Shown here one piece after another: positions 35,786-45,650 of a stretch of DNA of 64,000 bases. Source of the stretch: Pedobacter sp. SYP-B3415. GTDB taxonomy: Bacteria; Bacteroidota; Bacteroidia; Sphingobacteriales; Sphingobacteriaceae. The position numbers were made by a program, and so were the translations under genes. The stretch spans positions 83,255-147,254 of the forward strand of contig NZ_RXNQ01000004.1 in NCBI RefSeq assembly GCF_004138205.1, written 5' to 3'. The notes under the pieces were generated by a model. It worked only from the letters and a program-made list of their open reading frames with translations. It was not told the origin of the DNA and made no database searches. How positions within the stretch are numbered: position 1 is the first letter of the stretch; every line of letters begins with the position of its first letter.

Positions 35786-35879
35786 CTGTGGTTAGCCCAG
35801 CGGAGTGGTGTTTCGGTAAATTTACCGTTTTTTATAACCTTCAACAAACGCGACGTGTAACAACTTCGACAGCGGGCGT

Positions 35880-36884
35880 TTATTTCCCGAATTTCAGTTT
35901 AAGCTGTTCCAACATATCGTCTGTTACCGGACCGTCAGGTTTTGCCTTCTGCTGCTGATAGCCAGGATGCGGCTTGCGATAGGTTTTCTGCTGTTGCTGC
36001 TGAGGCCGTTGTTGTTGCTGTGGTCTTGGCTGCTGATTTGAATCAGCATCCGGCTGCCTGGCCAGGCGTTGTTCCTGCTTTTTAGCATTCCAGGCTGCCC
36101 AGCATTCATCAAGTTTCTTTTTGGTGTAAAGCGGAAAGTCGCCCTGTTTCATCCAGGCATAGTAACTGGGCTCGATATCGAATACAGCATCGGTCGTTTT
36201 GCCTTTGTGTTTACCAAAATTGAAAGTGATCTCGTTGTTTTCATTATAGACCATGCGGCCCGCAAAATCTACCGGTTTTTGCAGATTCGTAAACACATGC
36301 AGCGCTTCGACATCGTTCTTGACCGGGAAACTCCTGTTGCCCTGCTTGTCCTCGTACTCGGTCTCCGCGTATTTTTCCAGCTGGGCAAGCAGGACTTCGT
36401 AGGTTGCACGAATGTCTGCTTCTGCCGAGTGCGCGTTGATGAGGTCTGAATTGCAGTAAAATTTATACGCCGCCCGGAGCGTTCTCTGCTCCATCTGGTG
36501 AAAGATGTTTTGCACATCGACAAATTTGCGGTCGGTCATATCAAAATCTACACCGGCTCTCAGGAATTCCTCAAGCAGCAAGGGAATATCAAACTTATTT
36601 GAGTTGTAACCGGCGAGATCACTGTCTGCAAAAAAACCGGCAATCTCTGTAGCTAACGTTTCGAAACGTGGTTCATCGGCGATATGCTCATCATAAATAC
36701 CATGAATCAGTGAGGATTGTAATGGAATTGGCATTCCCGGATTGATCCGCCAGCTTTTCAACTGCTCGGTTCCGTCTGGCATAGCTTTCAGTACCGCGAG
36801 TTCAACAATGCGGTCAGCGCCTACGTTCACACCTGTGCTTTCAATATCAAAAAAAGCCAGCGGACGTTTCAGTTGTAGTTTCAT
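35880..36884 (-). CDS. DEDDh 3'-5' exonuclease (DnaQ/RNase T fold) with Gln-rich tail
   Basis: 334-residue nuclease. Exo I is FFDIESTG (D13, E15), Exo II includes GYNSNKFDIPLL, and Exo III is HSAEADIRAT (His and Asp), so the active site is complete. A C-terminal region (about 205-260) contains FNFGKHKGKTT, seen in bacterial exonucleases of this type. A Gln/Pro-rich linker (about 275-315) precedes a short conserved end, DMLEQLKLKFGK. It probably acts in DNA repair or proofreading rather than as the Pol III epsilon subunit. It is divergent from the DUF3857 pair. Confidence 0.88.
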   Translation of the reverse strand: MKLQLKRPLAFFDIESTGVNVGADRIVELAVLKAMPDGTEQLKSWRINPGMPIPLQSSLIHGIYDEHIADEPRFETLATEIAGFFADSDLAGYNSNKFDIPLLLEEFLRAGVDFDMTDRKFVDVQNIFHQMEQRTLRAAYKFYCNSDLINAHSAEADIRATYEVLLAQLEKYAETEYEDKQGNRSFPVKNDVEALHVFTNLQKPVDFAGRMVYNENNEITFNFGKHKGKTTDAVFDIEPSYYAWMKQGDFPLYTKKKLDECWAAWNAKKQEQRLARQPDADSNQQPRPQQQQRPQQQQQKTYRKPHPGYQQQKAKPDGPVTDDMLEQLKLKFGK

Positions 36885-37038
36885 GCAGAATGGATTTCTG
36901 GCAGCAGGTAAAGATTTAAACTGCCCTTTCGTTTTTCAAAAATGGCAATTTCATCGGGAAATCGTTAAAAAATATTTTTTTTCCTCGTGTGCCACGATTT
37001 ATCTATTGTCCTTATCTTGGCTCTGCAAACAAACTGTA

Positions 37039-39018
37039 ATGAGAAAACTTTTATTATCCCTTTTTCTTGGGCTGGGAACCTTTGTTTCCAAAGCTCAGGA
37101 CTTTGAATTTGGCCGTATGGAAGCGGTTGATGCGGAATTTGATATCCGGAAATTTGATCCGTTGGCTAATGCAGCCGTACTCAATGAATTTGGACTTTCA
37201 CGAATCGATTTGGATGATGCAAAGGGACAGACAATGCTTCTTTTCAGTTATCATGCCCGGATTAAAATCCTGAATCAGGAAGGCTTTTCGAACGGCGATA
37301 TTTCCATTCCGCTGTATAAGAGCAGTTCATATGATAACAACGAAGAAATTTCTGAGATTGTCGCTGCTACCTTCAACGCAGAAGACAGGGTATGGGTAAG
37401 AACGCCGCTCGATCCGAAAAAGATCTACTATGAAGATGTAAACAGAAGTTACAAACTGGTCAAATTCAGCATGCCAAACCTCAAACCAGGCAGCGTAATT
37501 GAATACAGTTATAAGATAAAATCGCCCAGGTTATTTAACTTCAGGACCTGGCAGTTTCAATCAGAGATTCCAAAGCGTACCAGTACCTACATTGCAAGGA
37601 TACCGGCCATCTATAACTATAACGTCGCACTCAGGGGACCTTATAAATTAAGCAAACAGGATGCAGCGCTTGACCGGGAGTGCCTGCGCATTAATGGTGT
37701 TGCGATAGACTGTTCTAAGATCACTTACAGGATGGATTCGATACCTGCTTTTCGTTCAGAAGAGTTCATGACTGCGGCATCAAACTTTATGTCGGCGATA
37801 TATTTTGAGCTGAGCGACCAGCAGACACTGCAGGGCGCTAAAATCAACTACACCAAGAGCTGGAAGGATGTCGATTATGAGTTAAAAACAGATAAAAATA
37901 TTGGCACCCAGATGAAACGGGCAGACGTCTTCAAAGACGTTGTGGCTCCCCTTCTGAAAGACATATCAGATCCTTTGGCCAAAGCAAAGGTTATCTATGC
38001 CTATATCAAAAAGAATATTAAATGGAACAACTACCGGGGCATATCTTCTGACGCGGGCGTAAAAAAAGCATTTGAAACCCATTCAGGAAATGTGGCCGAT
38101 ATCAACTATGCATTGATCTCAGCGCTGACCGCGGCCGGTCTCGAGGCTGAGGCCGTGATGCTTTCTACCAGGGCCAACGGCGCAATAAACAAGCTGTTTC
38201 CGGTTATCAGCGACTTTGATTACGTCGTAGCCCGGCTGAATATAGGCGACAAAAGTTACCTGCTCGACGCAACCGACCCCCTGCTTCCTTTCGGTCTGCT
38301 GCCCTTACGCTGTATTAATGACCAGGGGCGTGTGATCAGCCTTAAAAAAGCCTCAGAATGGATAGACCTGAAAGCTACACAACGCGAAGCAACCCGGTAT
38401 GTGCTGAACGGCGAAATCAATGAGAAAGGGAAACTCGTCGGCACCATGAACATCTATACCAACGGATATGCGGCGTTAGACAGGCGTAAACAGATAAACA
38501 GTTATAACAGTCCGGATGAGTATGTCGAAAAGTATGACGAGAAGATGCCCAAGACAAAGATCCTGAAATACGCATTTTCTAACCTCGACACGGTCGATAT
38601 GGCGCTTTCGGAGATCTATCAAATTGAGATGGATATGTATGACGGAACCGATCACAATCAACTTTATTTCAACCCGTTTTTAGTTGACAGAATCCAAAAA
38701 AACCCATTTAACCTCAGTGAGCGCAACTATCCGGTCGATCTGGGTGCTCAGCGCGATGTTCGCATAGTTGCCAATATCCGGTTTCCTGACAAGTATGCGG
38801 TTGTAGATAAACCTGCCGATCTTTCAATCGGGCTTCCGGATAAAGGCGGCCGGTTCCTGACACAGACTACCTTTGAAAACAGCGTACTTACATTTTCACA
38901 AATGCTTACGCTAGATAAATCGATCTATACGCCTAACGAGTACCTCAGTCTGAAGGAATTCTATAGCCGGATTATCCAGTTGCAGAAAACAGATATTGTT
39001 CTTAAGAAAACACTTTAA
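37039..39018 (+). CDS. DUF3857 / transglutaminase-fold protein, Cys-less paralogue
   Basis: 659-residue exported protein. The start at 37039 gives a signal peptide (MRKLLLSLFLGLGTFVSKAQ); the open frame upstream overlaps the exonuclease gene and is rejected. A DUF3857 domain (about 50-240) is followed by a transglutaminase-like domain (about 290-400). Where active members have GDC, this copy reads SGNVADINYAL (V352 at the Cys position), and the His position is Tyr, so it is probably not catalytic. It overlaps the next gene by one base (TAATG). Such pairs are common in Bacteroidota; function unknown. Confidence 0.85.
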   Translation: MRKLLLSLFLGLGTFVSKAQDFEFGRMEAVDAEFDIRKFDPLANAAVLNEFGLSRIDLDDAKGQTMLLFSYHARIKILNQEGFSNGDISIPLYKSSSYDNNEEISEIVAATFNAEDRVWVRTPLDPKKIYYEDVNRSYKLVKFSMPNLKPGSVIEYSYKIKSPRLFNFRTWQFQSEIPKRTSTYIARIPAIYNYNVALRGPYKLSKQDAALDRECLRINGVAIDCSKITYRMDSIPAFRSEEFMTAASNFMSAIYFELSDQQTLQGAKINYTKSWKDVDYELKTDKNIGTQMKRADVFKDVVAPLLKDISDPLAKAKVIYAYIKKNIKWNNYRGISSDAGVKKAFETHSGNVADINYALISALTAAGLEAEAVMLSTRANGAINKLFPVISDFDYVVARLNIGDKSYLLDATDPLLPFGLLPLRCINDQGRVISLKKASEWIDLKATQREATRYVLNGEINEKGKLVGTMNIYTNGYAALDRRKQINSYNSPDEYVEKYDEKMPKTKILKYAFSNLDTVDMALSEIYQIEMDMYDGTDHNQLYFNPFLVDRIQKNPFNLSERNYPVDLGAQRDVRIVANIRFPDKYAVVDKPADLSIGLPDKGGRFLTQTTFENSVLTFSQMLTLDKSIYTPNEYLSLKEFYSRIIQLQKTDIVLKKTL

Positions 39019-40919
39019 TGCGCTCATCACTTTACACGCTTCTCTTTAGCCTGCTTGCTGCTGTTGCAAGTGCGCAATATCCGGCAGCACAAATACCGGC
39101 CGCCCTGAAAGTAAGGGCAAATGCAGTTGTGCGGGACATGGAAACTACCGTAGACATGCGCGCACCGAATGATGTTGGTGTACGGATAAAAACAGCCATT
39201 ACCATTCTGAACAAAAACGGACGCGAACACGCCCGCCTGGTGCTTATGTACAACAAAAATTCCAGCATTAAGTATGTTCGCGGTCAGGTAATTAACGAAT
39301 GGGGGGCTGTAAAAGGCAAATTCAGTCTGTCTGATTTTTCAGATGAGAGTGCCGTTGACGGGGGCACGCTCTTCAGTGATGACAGGCTAAAACACTACCT
39401 GCCTGATGAGCATCTCTATCCCTACACAGTCGTATATGAGTATGAAAAACGGTACAAACAAAATCTTGTGTTGCCCGAGTGGCAGCCGATACCCGGATTT
39501 GATATCTCAGTTGAGAAAAGCCAGTATGTTTTTATCTCGCAGCCGGAAGATAAATTGCGCATAAAGACCAGCAACTTTACCGGAAAGCCTTTTGAAGAAA
39601 AGACGGAAAAACAACATAAAATAACCTGGACAGCCGAAAATCTTCCGGCTGTCAGACAGGAAGTCTACGGTCCGGATACAGAAACATTTTTGCCTGCCGT
39701 ACGCATTGCTGTAGAGAAGTTTTATTATCATGGCTTCAGGGGCGAGTATCGCGACTGGACTGAACTTGGCAGATGGACCTATGAGAACTTTTTAAAAGGG
39801 AAACGGCAGTTATCGCCTTACACAGCCGCTGCTGTGGCAGACATGGTACGTGACCTACCGGATGATAAGGCAAAGGCAAAAAGATTATATCAGTACCTGC
39901 AGCAAAAGGTTCGTTACATCAGTGTGCAGATCGGCGTTGGCGGGTTGCAGCCAATGTCTGCCCAGGAAGTAGACCAGCTATCGTACGGTGATTGCAAAGC
40001 GCTTGTAAACTACATGCAGTCGCTGCTTGATGCAGCCGGCATCGAATCTTATTACTGTGTTGTTAATGCGGGAAATTATAAACAAAGTATGATGGCCGAC
40101 TTTGCAGACATGAGGCAGGGTAACCACATCATCCTGTGTCTGCCGCTCAAAGGAGATACGACCTGGCTTGAGTGTACCAATCAAAAATTACCGTTTGGTT
40201 TTCTGGGCGACTTTACCGATGACCGGACCGTTCTCGCCTGTACGCCCGAGGGCGGTAAACTGCTCCGCACGCCGAAGCTAAGACCTGAAGATAATATTCA
40301 ACTGCGAACTGCCTTCTTTGAGGTTGCGGCCAATGGCACACTAACCGGTACCGTCGAAACGCGTTTTGGTGGCAGTCAGTACGATGCGCACCAATATATA
40401 AGTAACAAACAGGCTGGCGAGCAGCTGGAGGCGCTCAAGGAAATCTATGATGTCGACAACATCATCGTCTCTGATATCAAATACCTAAACGAAGAAAAGC
40501 CGGTGCCGAGCTTCATCGAATCGTTCAATTGCAGACTCCCGTCGTATGCAACAGGAAGCACCAACCGGACTTACCTTGTACTGAACGCATTTAACCGCAG
40601 CGGACAAATACCCGAGTTGCGAACACGTACCATGCCGGTTTATCTGAACCGCGGCTATACCGATATCGATTCTATCGTATACACCATGCCGACTGATCTG
40701 CGGCTGGAAACGAAACCTGAAGATGTACGCATAGACAATCAATTCGGAACTTATGAGCTGAAAGTTACGCAGAGCGGGAACCGGTTGCTTTACAGAAGAA
40801 AACTGGTAATAAAGGAGGGTACATTCGCCCCGGCGGCCTACGAGGAGTTCAGTAAATTCAGGATGCGGGTTCATGAGCTTGACCAGCATCGGGCCGTGTT
40901 TATGAAAGGTACGCGCTAA
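39018..40919 (+). CDS. DUF3857 / transglutaminase-like superfamily protein with intact Cys
   Basis: 633-residue exported protein (signal peptide ends VASAQ) with the same DUF3857-plus-transglutaminase layout as the upstream gene. Here the catalytic Cys is present, C326 in YGDCKALVNYM, with a His in GNHIILCLPL and an acidic residue in WLECTNQ, so a Cys-His-acid triad is likely. A C-terminal beta-rich region follows. It may be a periplasmic peptidase or transglutaminase; no substrate is known. The one-base overlap with the Cys-less paralogue suggests stoichiometric synthesis and perhaps a complex. Confidence 0.87.
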   Translation: MRSSLYTLLFSLLAAVASAQYPAAQIPAALKVRANAVVRDMETTVDMRAPNDVGVRIKTAITILNKNGREHARLVLMYNKNSSIKYVRGQVINEWGAVKGKFSLSDFSDESAVDGGTLFSDDRLKHYLPDEHLYPYTVVYEYEKRYKQNLVLPEWQPIPGFDISVEKSQYVFISQPEDKLRIKTSNFTGKPFEEKTEKQHKITWTAENLPAVRQEVYGPDTETFLPAVRIAVEKFYYHGFRGEYRDWTELGRWTYENFLKGKRQLSPYTAAAVADMVRDLPDDKAKAKRLYQYLQQKVRYISVQIGVGGLQPMSAQEVDQLSYGDCKALVNYMQSLLDAAGIESYYCVVNAGNYKQSMMADFADMRQGNHIILCLPLKGDTTWLECTNQKLPFGFLGDFTDDRTVLACTPEGGKLLRTPKLRPEDNIQLRTAFFEVAANGTLTGTVETRFGGSQYDAHQYISNKQAGEQLEALKEIYDVDNIIVSDIKYLNEEKPVPSFIESFNCRLPSYATGSTNRTYLVLNAFNRSGQIPELRTRTMPVYLNRGYTDIDSIVYTMPTDLRLETKPEDVRIDNQFGTYELKVTQSGNRLLYRRKLVIKEGTFAPAAYEEFSKFRMRVHELDQHRAVFMKGTR

Positions 40920-41048
40920 TCAGCTTAACAAAATTATTCCCAGACCGATGCCGATAATCATGATCAGATACATGAGAATTTCGGTCACAGCGAATTTCTT
41001 GTATTTGGTCCAGAAGGAATCGTCTGTTTTACGTGGCGTGTTTCTCAC
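40920..41048 (-). CDS. small single-helix membrane protein
   Basis: 42 residues from a GTG start (a TTG start at 41126 would give 68). A polar N-terminus (RNTPRKTDDSFWTKYKKF) leads to one hydrophobic helix (ILMYLIMIIGIGLGIILLS). It lies 84 bases after the thioredoxin-like gene in the same direction, and its stop abuts the stop of the convergent DUF3857 gene. Amphipathic-then-membrane design looks real, but no family is recognised. Confidence 0.5.
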   Translation of the reverse strand: MRNTPRKTDDSFWTKYKKFAVTEILMYLIMIIGIGLGIILLS

Positions 41049-41132
41049 TAATGATAACGATGTTGCTGATTGAATGTGGCATGGTGGGTAGTTGAGCGGA
41101 TCCCCTTGCCGGTATTGACCGGACAATCAAGA

Positions 41133-41678
41133 TTACCCGATTCTGGCCAGAACATTTTCTACATACCGGTTTGTCAGCGGTTTTTTCTGATCTGGATTGT
41201 CATCGATGTCACCGATGTATTTAATCTCGTACTTGGATCCTTTACGTTGTAACACCACTGCTTCAGGCGTGTGCCTGATGCCAAACAGAAAAGAGTACTT
41301 AAATGCCCTGTCGGCGAGGTAAGGAAAACGAATGTTTTTTTGCTTCACCCATTCTTTCATTTTCGGCATCGCATCCAGCGGATATTTGATGGGGTCATCA
41401 CCATACGGAGCTATGGCTACAACCGGATAACCCCGGCTTTTAAACTTCTGGTCGAGGGCGATAATGCGGTCTTTGTAACGGATGCAATGATCGCAGGTGT
41501 TTGACATGAATACGAGGATAAAACCTTTGGCATTCTTTTGCGCATTGAGGCTGTACATCCGATCATCTACATTCATGAGCTCAATGTTGTCGACAAAATC
41601 GCCCGCTTTCAATGCCTTCTGTGCAAAGGCCGGTGCCGCCAGGCAAAAAAGCAGGAGGAAAATAAAAGTTCTTTTCAT
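41133..41678 (-). CDS. thioredoxin-fold / redoxin domain protein, exported
   Basis: 181-residue AhpC/TSA- or TlpA-like protein with a signal peptide (MKRTFIFLLLFCLAAPAFAQ). The redox motif is CDHC in FMSNTCDHCIRYKD, and RHTPEAVVLQR carries the cis-Pro region. The insert VAIAPYGDDPIKYP is typical of redoxin proteins annotated near alkyl hydroperoxide families. It probably reduces or handles periplasmic disulfides. It begins 4 bases after the C40 peptidase stop in the mutS-led unit. Confidence 0.88.
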   Translation of the reverse strand: MKRTFIFLLLFCLAAPAFAQKALKAGDFVDNIELMNVDDRMYSLNAQKNAKGFILVFMSNTCDHCIRYKDRIIALDQKFKSRGYPVVAIAPYGDDPIKYPLDAMPKMKEWVKQKNIRFPYLADRAFKYSFLFGIRHTPEAVVLQRKGSKYEIKYIGDIDDNPDQKKPLTNRYVENVLARIG

Positions 41679-41682
41679 GCTG

Positions 41683-42198
41683 TTATCTTGTTATATTTTT
41701 GACGGATCCGCCCCCGGTAAAAACCTTTCTATACGCAGGCAGGTTAAGATCATCGACAATGACGCCGCGTGTTGTTGAAGCATGAACAAAAAATCCGTTG
41801 TTCAGGTAAACGCCGACATGGTCAATTTCCCCGCCGCCGAATGAAAAGAAGATCAGGTCCCCTTCCCTTAAATTCGATTCAGACCGCTGATTTACCACGG
41901 TAGCCTGATCGCGCGATCTGCGCGGAAGCACATGACCATAAATCTCCTTCTGCAAAAGATAGGCGAAGCCCGAACAGTCCACACCACCTTTATCAAGACC
42001 GCCGAACCGGTAGCGAACGCCTGCCCAGTCATTGATAAACCGGTACAAGTCTTTATTGCCAATCTTTGACATGGCATCTGCGGCCATGGCAGCCTTTGTA
42101 TTTGATGTTACGGGATGTCTTCTGGCACCGCAGGATGCCATTAACAGAAGGATCGGAAAAATAACTGCTAAGACGGCGTTTCTTCGTATACAGGTCAT
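41683..42198 (-). CDS. NlpC/P60 (C40) family cell-wall peptidase lipoprotein
   Basis: 171-residue lipoprotein (lipobox LLMASC) with a C40 peptidase domain (about 50-165) that cleaves peptidoglycan stem peptides. The catalytic Cys is in GGVDCSGFAYLL, the His in DHVGVYLNN and the polar third residue in VHAST. FGGLDKGGVDCSG is a classic NlpC/P60 start. It is 11 bases after mutS and 4 bases before the thioredoxin-like gene. Confidence 0.92.
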   Translation of the reverse strand: MTCIRRNAVLAVIFPILLLMASCGARRHPVTSNTKAAMAADAMSKIGNKDLYRFINDWAGVRYRFGGLDKGGVDCSGFAYLLQKEIYGHVLPRRSRDQATVVNQRSESNLREGDLIFFSFGGGEIDHVGVYLNNGFFVHASTTRGVIVDDLNLPAYRKVFTGGGSVKNITR

Positions 42199-42209
42199 AT
42201 GATGGTTTG

Positions 42210-44819
42210 TCAGGTCTTTATGAGGCGCTGAATCTCGTCCAGTTTGAGCAACGCTTCTACCGGAGTTAACGCATTTACATCAAGATTATTGAGGCTGTCC
42301 CTTATTTTGATAAGAACCGGATCATCGACGGCAAACATCTGAAGCTGATATGCCTGGTTTTGAACCTTTTTAATACTGTCTTTTATACTTTGCCCTTCAG
42401 TCCGGTCGATCTCCAGCTTTTTGAGAATCTCCCCGGCCCTCTGTACCAGCCGTGGCGGCATTCCTGCCATTTTAGCCACGTGGATCCCGAAGCTGTGTTC
42501 ACTGCCACCCGGCACGAGCTTGCGCAGAAATATCACTTTATTGCCGAGCTCCTTCACCGAAACATTGAAGTTCTTAATGCGGGGCATAGTAGCCGAAAGC
42601 TCATTAAGCTCGTGGTAATGTGTGGCAAACAGTGTTTTTGGCCTGGCATTGGGCTGCTGATGCAGAAATTCTGCGATAGCCCAGGCTATCGAAATGCCAT
42701 CGTAAGTGCTCGTACCGCGACCGATCTCGTCAAGAAGAATCAGGCTGTTATCTGACACGTTGTTCAGGATGCTGGCCGTCTCGTTCATTTCAACCATAAA
42801 AGTACTTTCGCCGGAGGATAGGTTGTCAGACGCGCCTACGCGGGTAAATATCTTATCAGTCAGGCCTACCTCTGCAGCTTTTGCCGGCACAAAACATCCC
42901 ATCTGTGCCATCAGCACGATCAGACCGGTTTGTCTCAGCAATGCCGACTTACCCGCCATGTTCGGGCCTGTAATGATAATGATCTGCTGCGATTCGTTGT
43001 CCAGGTAGACATCATTCGTGATATATTCTTCGCCGGCGGGAAGGCGTTTTTCAATAACAGGATGCCTTCCGCCTTTGATATCAAGCACTTTACTTTTGCT
43101 GACGACCGGTTTTACGTAGTGATTTTTTTCCGCCAGGCAGGCAAAGCAAAGCAGGCAGTCGAGCCGGGCTATGAGCAATGCATTCTTCTGAATGGGCTTT
43201 ATAAACCGGGCGGCATCATGCAGCAATTGTGCATAGAGCCGTTGTTCAATGTGCTGGATCTTCTCTTCCGCACCCAGAATCTGATCTTCATATTCTTTAA
43301 GCTCGGGGGTAATATAACGCTCTGCATTGACCAGTGTCTGTTTCCGGATCCAACTCTCCGGGACCTTGTCCTTGTGGGTATGCGTAACCTCAAGGTAATA
43401 GCCGAACACGTTGTTAAAGGCAATTTTCAGTGACGGTATACCGGTAGCTTCGGCTTCGCGCTTTTGCAATTCAACCAGGTAATCTTTCCCCCCGAAAGCG
43501 ATTTTCCGGAGTTTATCCAGATCTTCATCTACCCCATCAGCGATCACGTTGCCTTTGATAAGCAGCGCCGGCGGGTCTTCCTGCAGCTGGCGGGCAATCT
43601 GCTCGTGTAATACGCTGCAGGGATCGAGCGCTGCCGCAAACTTTTGGAGATAGGCATGTTCATGATCTTTCAGCAAGGTCTTGATGGTTTCAATTGACTG
43701 TAAGGCCCTTTTTAGCTGAACGAGTTCCCGCGGACCAGCTTTCTGCAAGCCTACTTTTGATATCAGCCGTTCGAGGTCGCCGATCTGCCGGATCCGGCCA
43801 ATAAGGTCTTCCCGAAGTTCGGGCTGCTGCAAAAGAAAATCGACCATCTCCAGTCGTTCGGTAATGGGCTGAAGTTCCTTGAGCGGCATGACGATCCACC
43901 GCTGCAGCATCCTTGCACCCATCGGTGTAACCGTTTGATCGAGAACGTTAAACAGCGTAACGGCATTATCATTTGTGCTGTTAACCAGTTCGAGATTGCG
44001 AATGGTGAAGCGGTCCAGCCACATGTATTTATCTTCTTCGATCCGCGTCAGCGCAGTTACATGCTGCAGGTTCCGGTGTTCCGTTTCACCAAGATAATGC
44101 AGCGCCACTCCGGCAGCTACGATTCCTGCCTGTAGTTTTTCGATGCCAAATCCCTTTAACGAGCTGACATCAAAATGTTTTGTCAGAACCTCGTTCGCAT
44201 AATCGCTGGTGAAAGGCCATTCGTCCATGCCGAAGGTGTAAAACTTATCGCCGAATTCTTCAAGAAATGTTCCTCTCTTAGACTTTTGAAAGATGACTTC
44301 ATTCGGCTTAAAACCCTGCAGCAGTTTGTCAACATAGGCATTGTTTCCCTGGGCGAGTAGAAACTCCCCGGTTGAGATATCGAGAAAAGAAACACCCGTC
44401 TGCGTTTTGTCAAAGTAAACGCAGGCCAGGTAATTGTTGCTTTTCTGGTTGATGATATTGTCGCTGTAGGCAACACCCGGAGTAACCAGTTCCGTTACTC
44501 CCCGTTTTACAATTGTTTTGGTAGTTTTCGGATCTTCAAGCTGATCACAGATGGCAACCCGCTGCCCCGCCCTAACCAGTTTTGACAGGTAATTGTCCAG
44601 TGAATGATGCGGAAAACCAGCCAGCTCAATATGTGTAGCAGCTCCGTTTGCCCGGCGTGTAAGCACGATTCCCAGGATCTGGGCGGTTTTGACGGCATCC
44701 TCACCGAAGGTTTCATAAAAATCACCAACCCTGAACAGCAGGAGAGCACCCGGGTACTTCGCTTTGATTGCGTTGTACTGCTGCATTAACGGTGTTTCTT
44801 TTGTCGTGCTTTTTGCCAA
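42210..44819 (-). CDS. mutS: DNA mismatch repair protein MutS
   Basis: 869-residue mismatch-recognition ATPase. The mismatch-binding Phe-X-Glu is F34-Y-E36 (GDFYETFG). The connector, lever and clamp domains follow. Walker A is GPNMAGKS at 618-625; Walker B is [14 protein letters not shown], and FATHYHEL and [17 protein letters not shown] complete the ATPase. The C-terminal end carries the usual linker and dimerisation helix. Length and motifs are complete, so mismatch repair is probably functional. It heads a minus-strand unit with two to three small envelope genes. Confidence 0.97.
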   Translation of the reverse strand: MAKSTTKETPLMQQYNAIKAKYPGALLLFRVGDFYETFGEDAVKTAQILGIVLTRRANGAATHIELAGFPHHSLDNYLSKLVRAGQRVAICDQLEDPKTTKTIVKRGVTELVTPGVAYSDNIINQKSNNYLACVYFDKTQTGVSFLDISTGEFLLAQGNNAYVDKLLQGFKPNEVIFQKSKRGTFLEEFGDKFYTFGMDEWPFTSDYANEVLTKHFDVSSLKGFGIEKLQAGIVAAGVALHYLGETEHRNLQHVTALTRIEEDKYMWLDRFTIRNLELVNSTNDNAVTLFNVLDQTVTPMGARMLQRWIVMPLKELQPITERLEMVDFLLQQPELREDLIGRIRQIGDLERLISKVGLQKAGPRELVQLKRALQSIETIKTLLKDHEHAYLQKFAAALDPCSVLHEQIARQLQEDPPALLIKGNVIADGVDEDLDKLRKIAFGGKDYLVELQKREAEATGIPSLKIAFNNVFGYYLEVTHTHKDKVPESWIRKQTLVNAERYITPELKEYEDQILGAEEKIQHIEQRLYAQLLHDAARFIKPIQKNALLIARLDCLLCFACLAEKNHYVKPVVSKSKVLDIKGGRHPVIEKRLPAGEEYITNDVYLDNESQQIIIITGPNMAGKSALLRQTGLIVLMAQMGCFVPAKAAEVGLTDKIFTRVGASDNLSSGESTFMVEMNETASILNNVSDNSLILLDEIGRGTSTYDGISIAWAIAEFLHQQPNARPKTLFATHYHELNELSATMPRIKNFNVSVKELGNKVIFLRKLVPGGSEHSFGIHVAKMAGMPPRLVQRAGEILKKLEIDRTEGQSIKDSIKKVQNQAYQLQMFAVDDPVLIKIRDSLNNLDVNALTPVEALLKLDEIQRLIKT

Positions 44820-44911
44820 AATAAATGCGATTTACGAAAACCCTAAAGATAACGCCTAATTTCGGGAAGGCGCTTTATTGTTGAAAATTCGCAGCAGTGT
44901 TGAAGAAATGG

Positions 44912-45646
44912 CTACTGCGTGTTTTCCAGTTCTTTTATGTAAGCCAAAAACAGGTCCATAGCCCGTCGTTTCTCGGGGGTAAGACTGAAATCCAGCTTAT
45001 TCATAAGATAATCTTCCTTATTGAATTCAGGAAAATCGGGAAGGGCCTGAATTACTTCTTTCCGATGGTCGAGTCCATACCTGAGCGCCTCGTTAAACTG
45101 CATTTTAAATTCGTTGCTTATTTCCCGGTTGGCGATCCAGGCGGCATATAAAAAGGGAAGCCCAGTATGTGTTTTCCAGGCCTCGCCAAGATCGTAGGCG
45201 AAACTGTGTTTGTCTTTCTGACCGAATGTACGGTCGCCGATTAATACGAATGCATCTGCCGCCACATCTCCGCTAACCAAAGACACTTCCTGTTTCCAGT
45301 GAAACTTAAGCAGCACCCGTGCGAGTTGATTGGAAGTACGCGAGTGGCTGTCGAGTCTAAGCGTTCGGATCTGATGAACGGGCACCTGACTAAAAATAAA
45401 GACCGAGTTAACGGCTCCGTCAGAACCTATGCAATAATCGGCGATGATATTTGCGTTCGGAACCAGTGGGAAAACGGCGACCGGAACAAGTCCGACGTCT
45501 ACCTGACCTTCGATGAGTTTTGCCGCACAGTCGGCAGGGATATCAAGCGACAGGTCTATACTTTCTTTAACTGAGGCGTGTTCAAGTCCGTAGATAAATG
45601 GTTTTGTATTGGTATATGAAACGGCAGAGATACGGATTTTTTCCAA
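44912..45646 (-). CDS. mqnA: chorismate dehydratase MqnA (futalosine pathway)
   Basis: First step of the futalosine route to menaquinone: chorismate to 3-enolpyruvyl-benzoate. A TTG start at 45646 lies 4 bases after the phosphatase stop and begins at the family N-terminus (EKIRISAVSYTNTKPFIYG); an ATG at 45706 would lie inside the upstream gene. 244 residues of periplasmic-binding-protein-like fold, with DIPADCAAKLIEGQVDVGLVP and LDSHSRTSNQLARVLL. It is third in an operon after mqnE and a histidine phosphatase gene. Confidence 0.93.
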   Translation of the reverse strand: MEKIRISAVSYTNTKPFIYGLEHASVKESIDLSLDIPADCAAKLIEGQVDVGLVPVAVFPLVPNANIIADYCIGSDGAVNSVFIFSQVPVHQIRTLRLDSHSRTSNQLARVLLKFHWKQEVSLVSGDVAADAFVLIGDRTFGQKDKHSFAYDLGEAWKTHTGLPFLYAAWIANREISNEFKMQFNEALRYGLDHRKEVIQALPDFPEFNKEDYLMNKLDFSLTPEKRRAMDLFLAYIKELENTQ

Positions 45647-45650
45647 AGGT

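Noticed and set aside
36742..37038. N-terminal extension of the first DUF3857 protein
   Set aside because: It runs antisense over the exonuclease gene, and a clear signal peptide starts at 37039.
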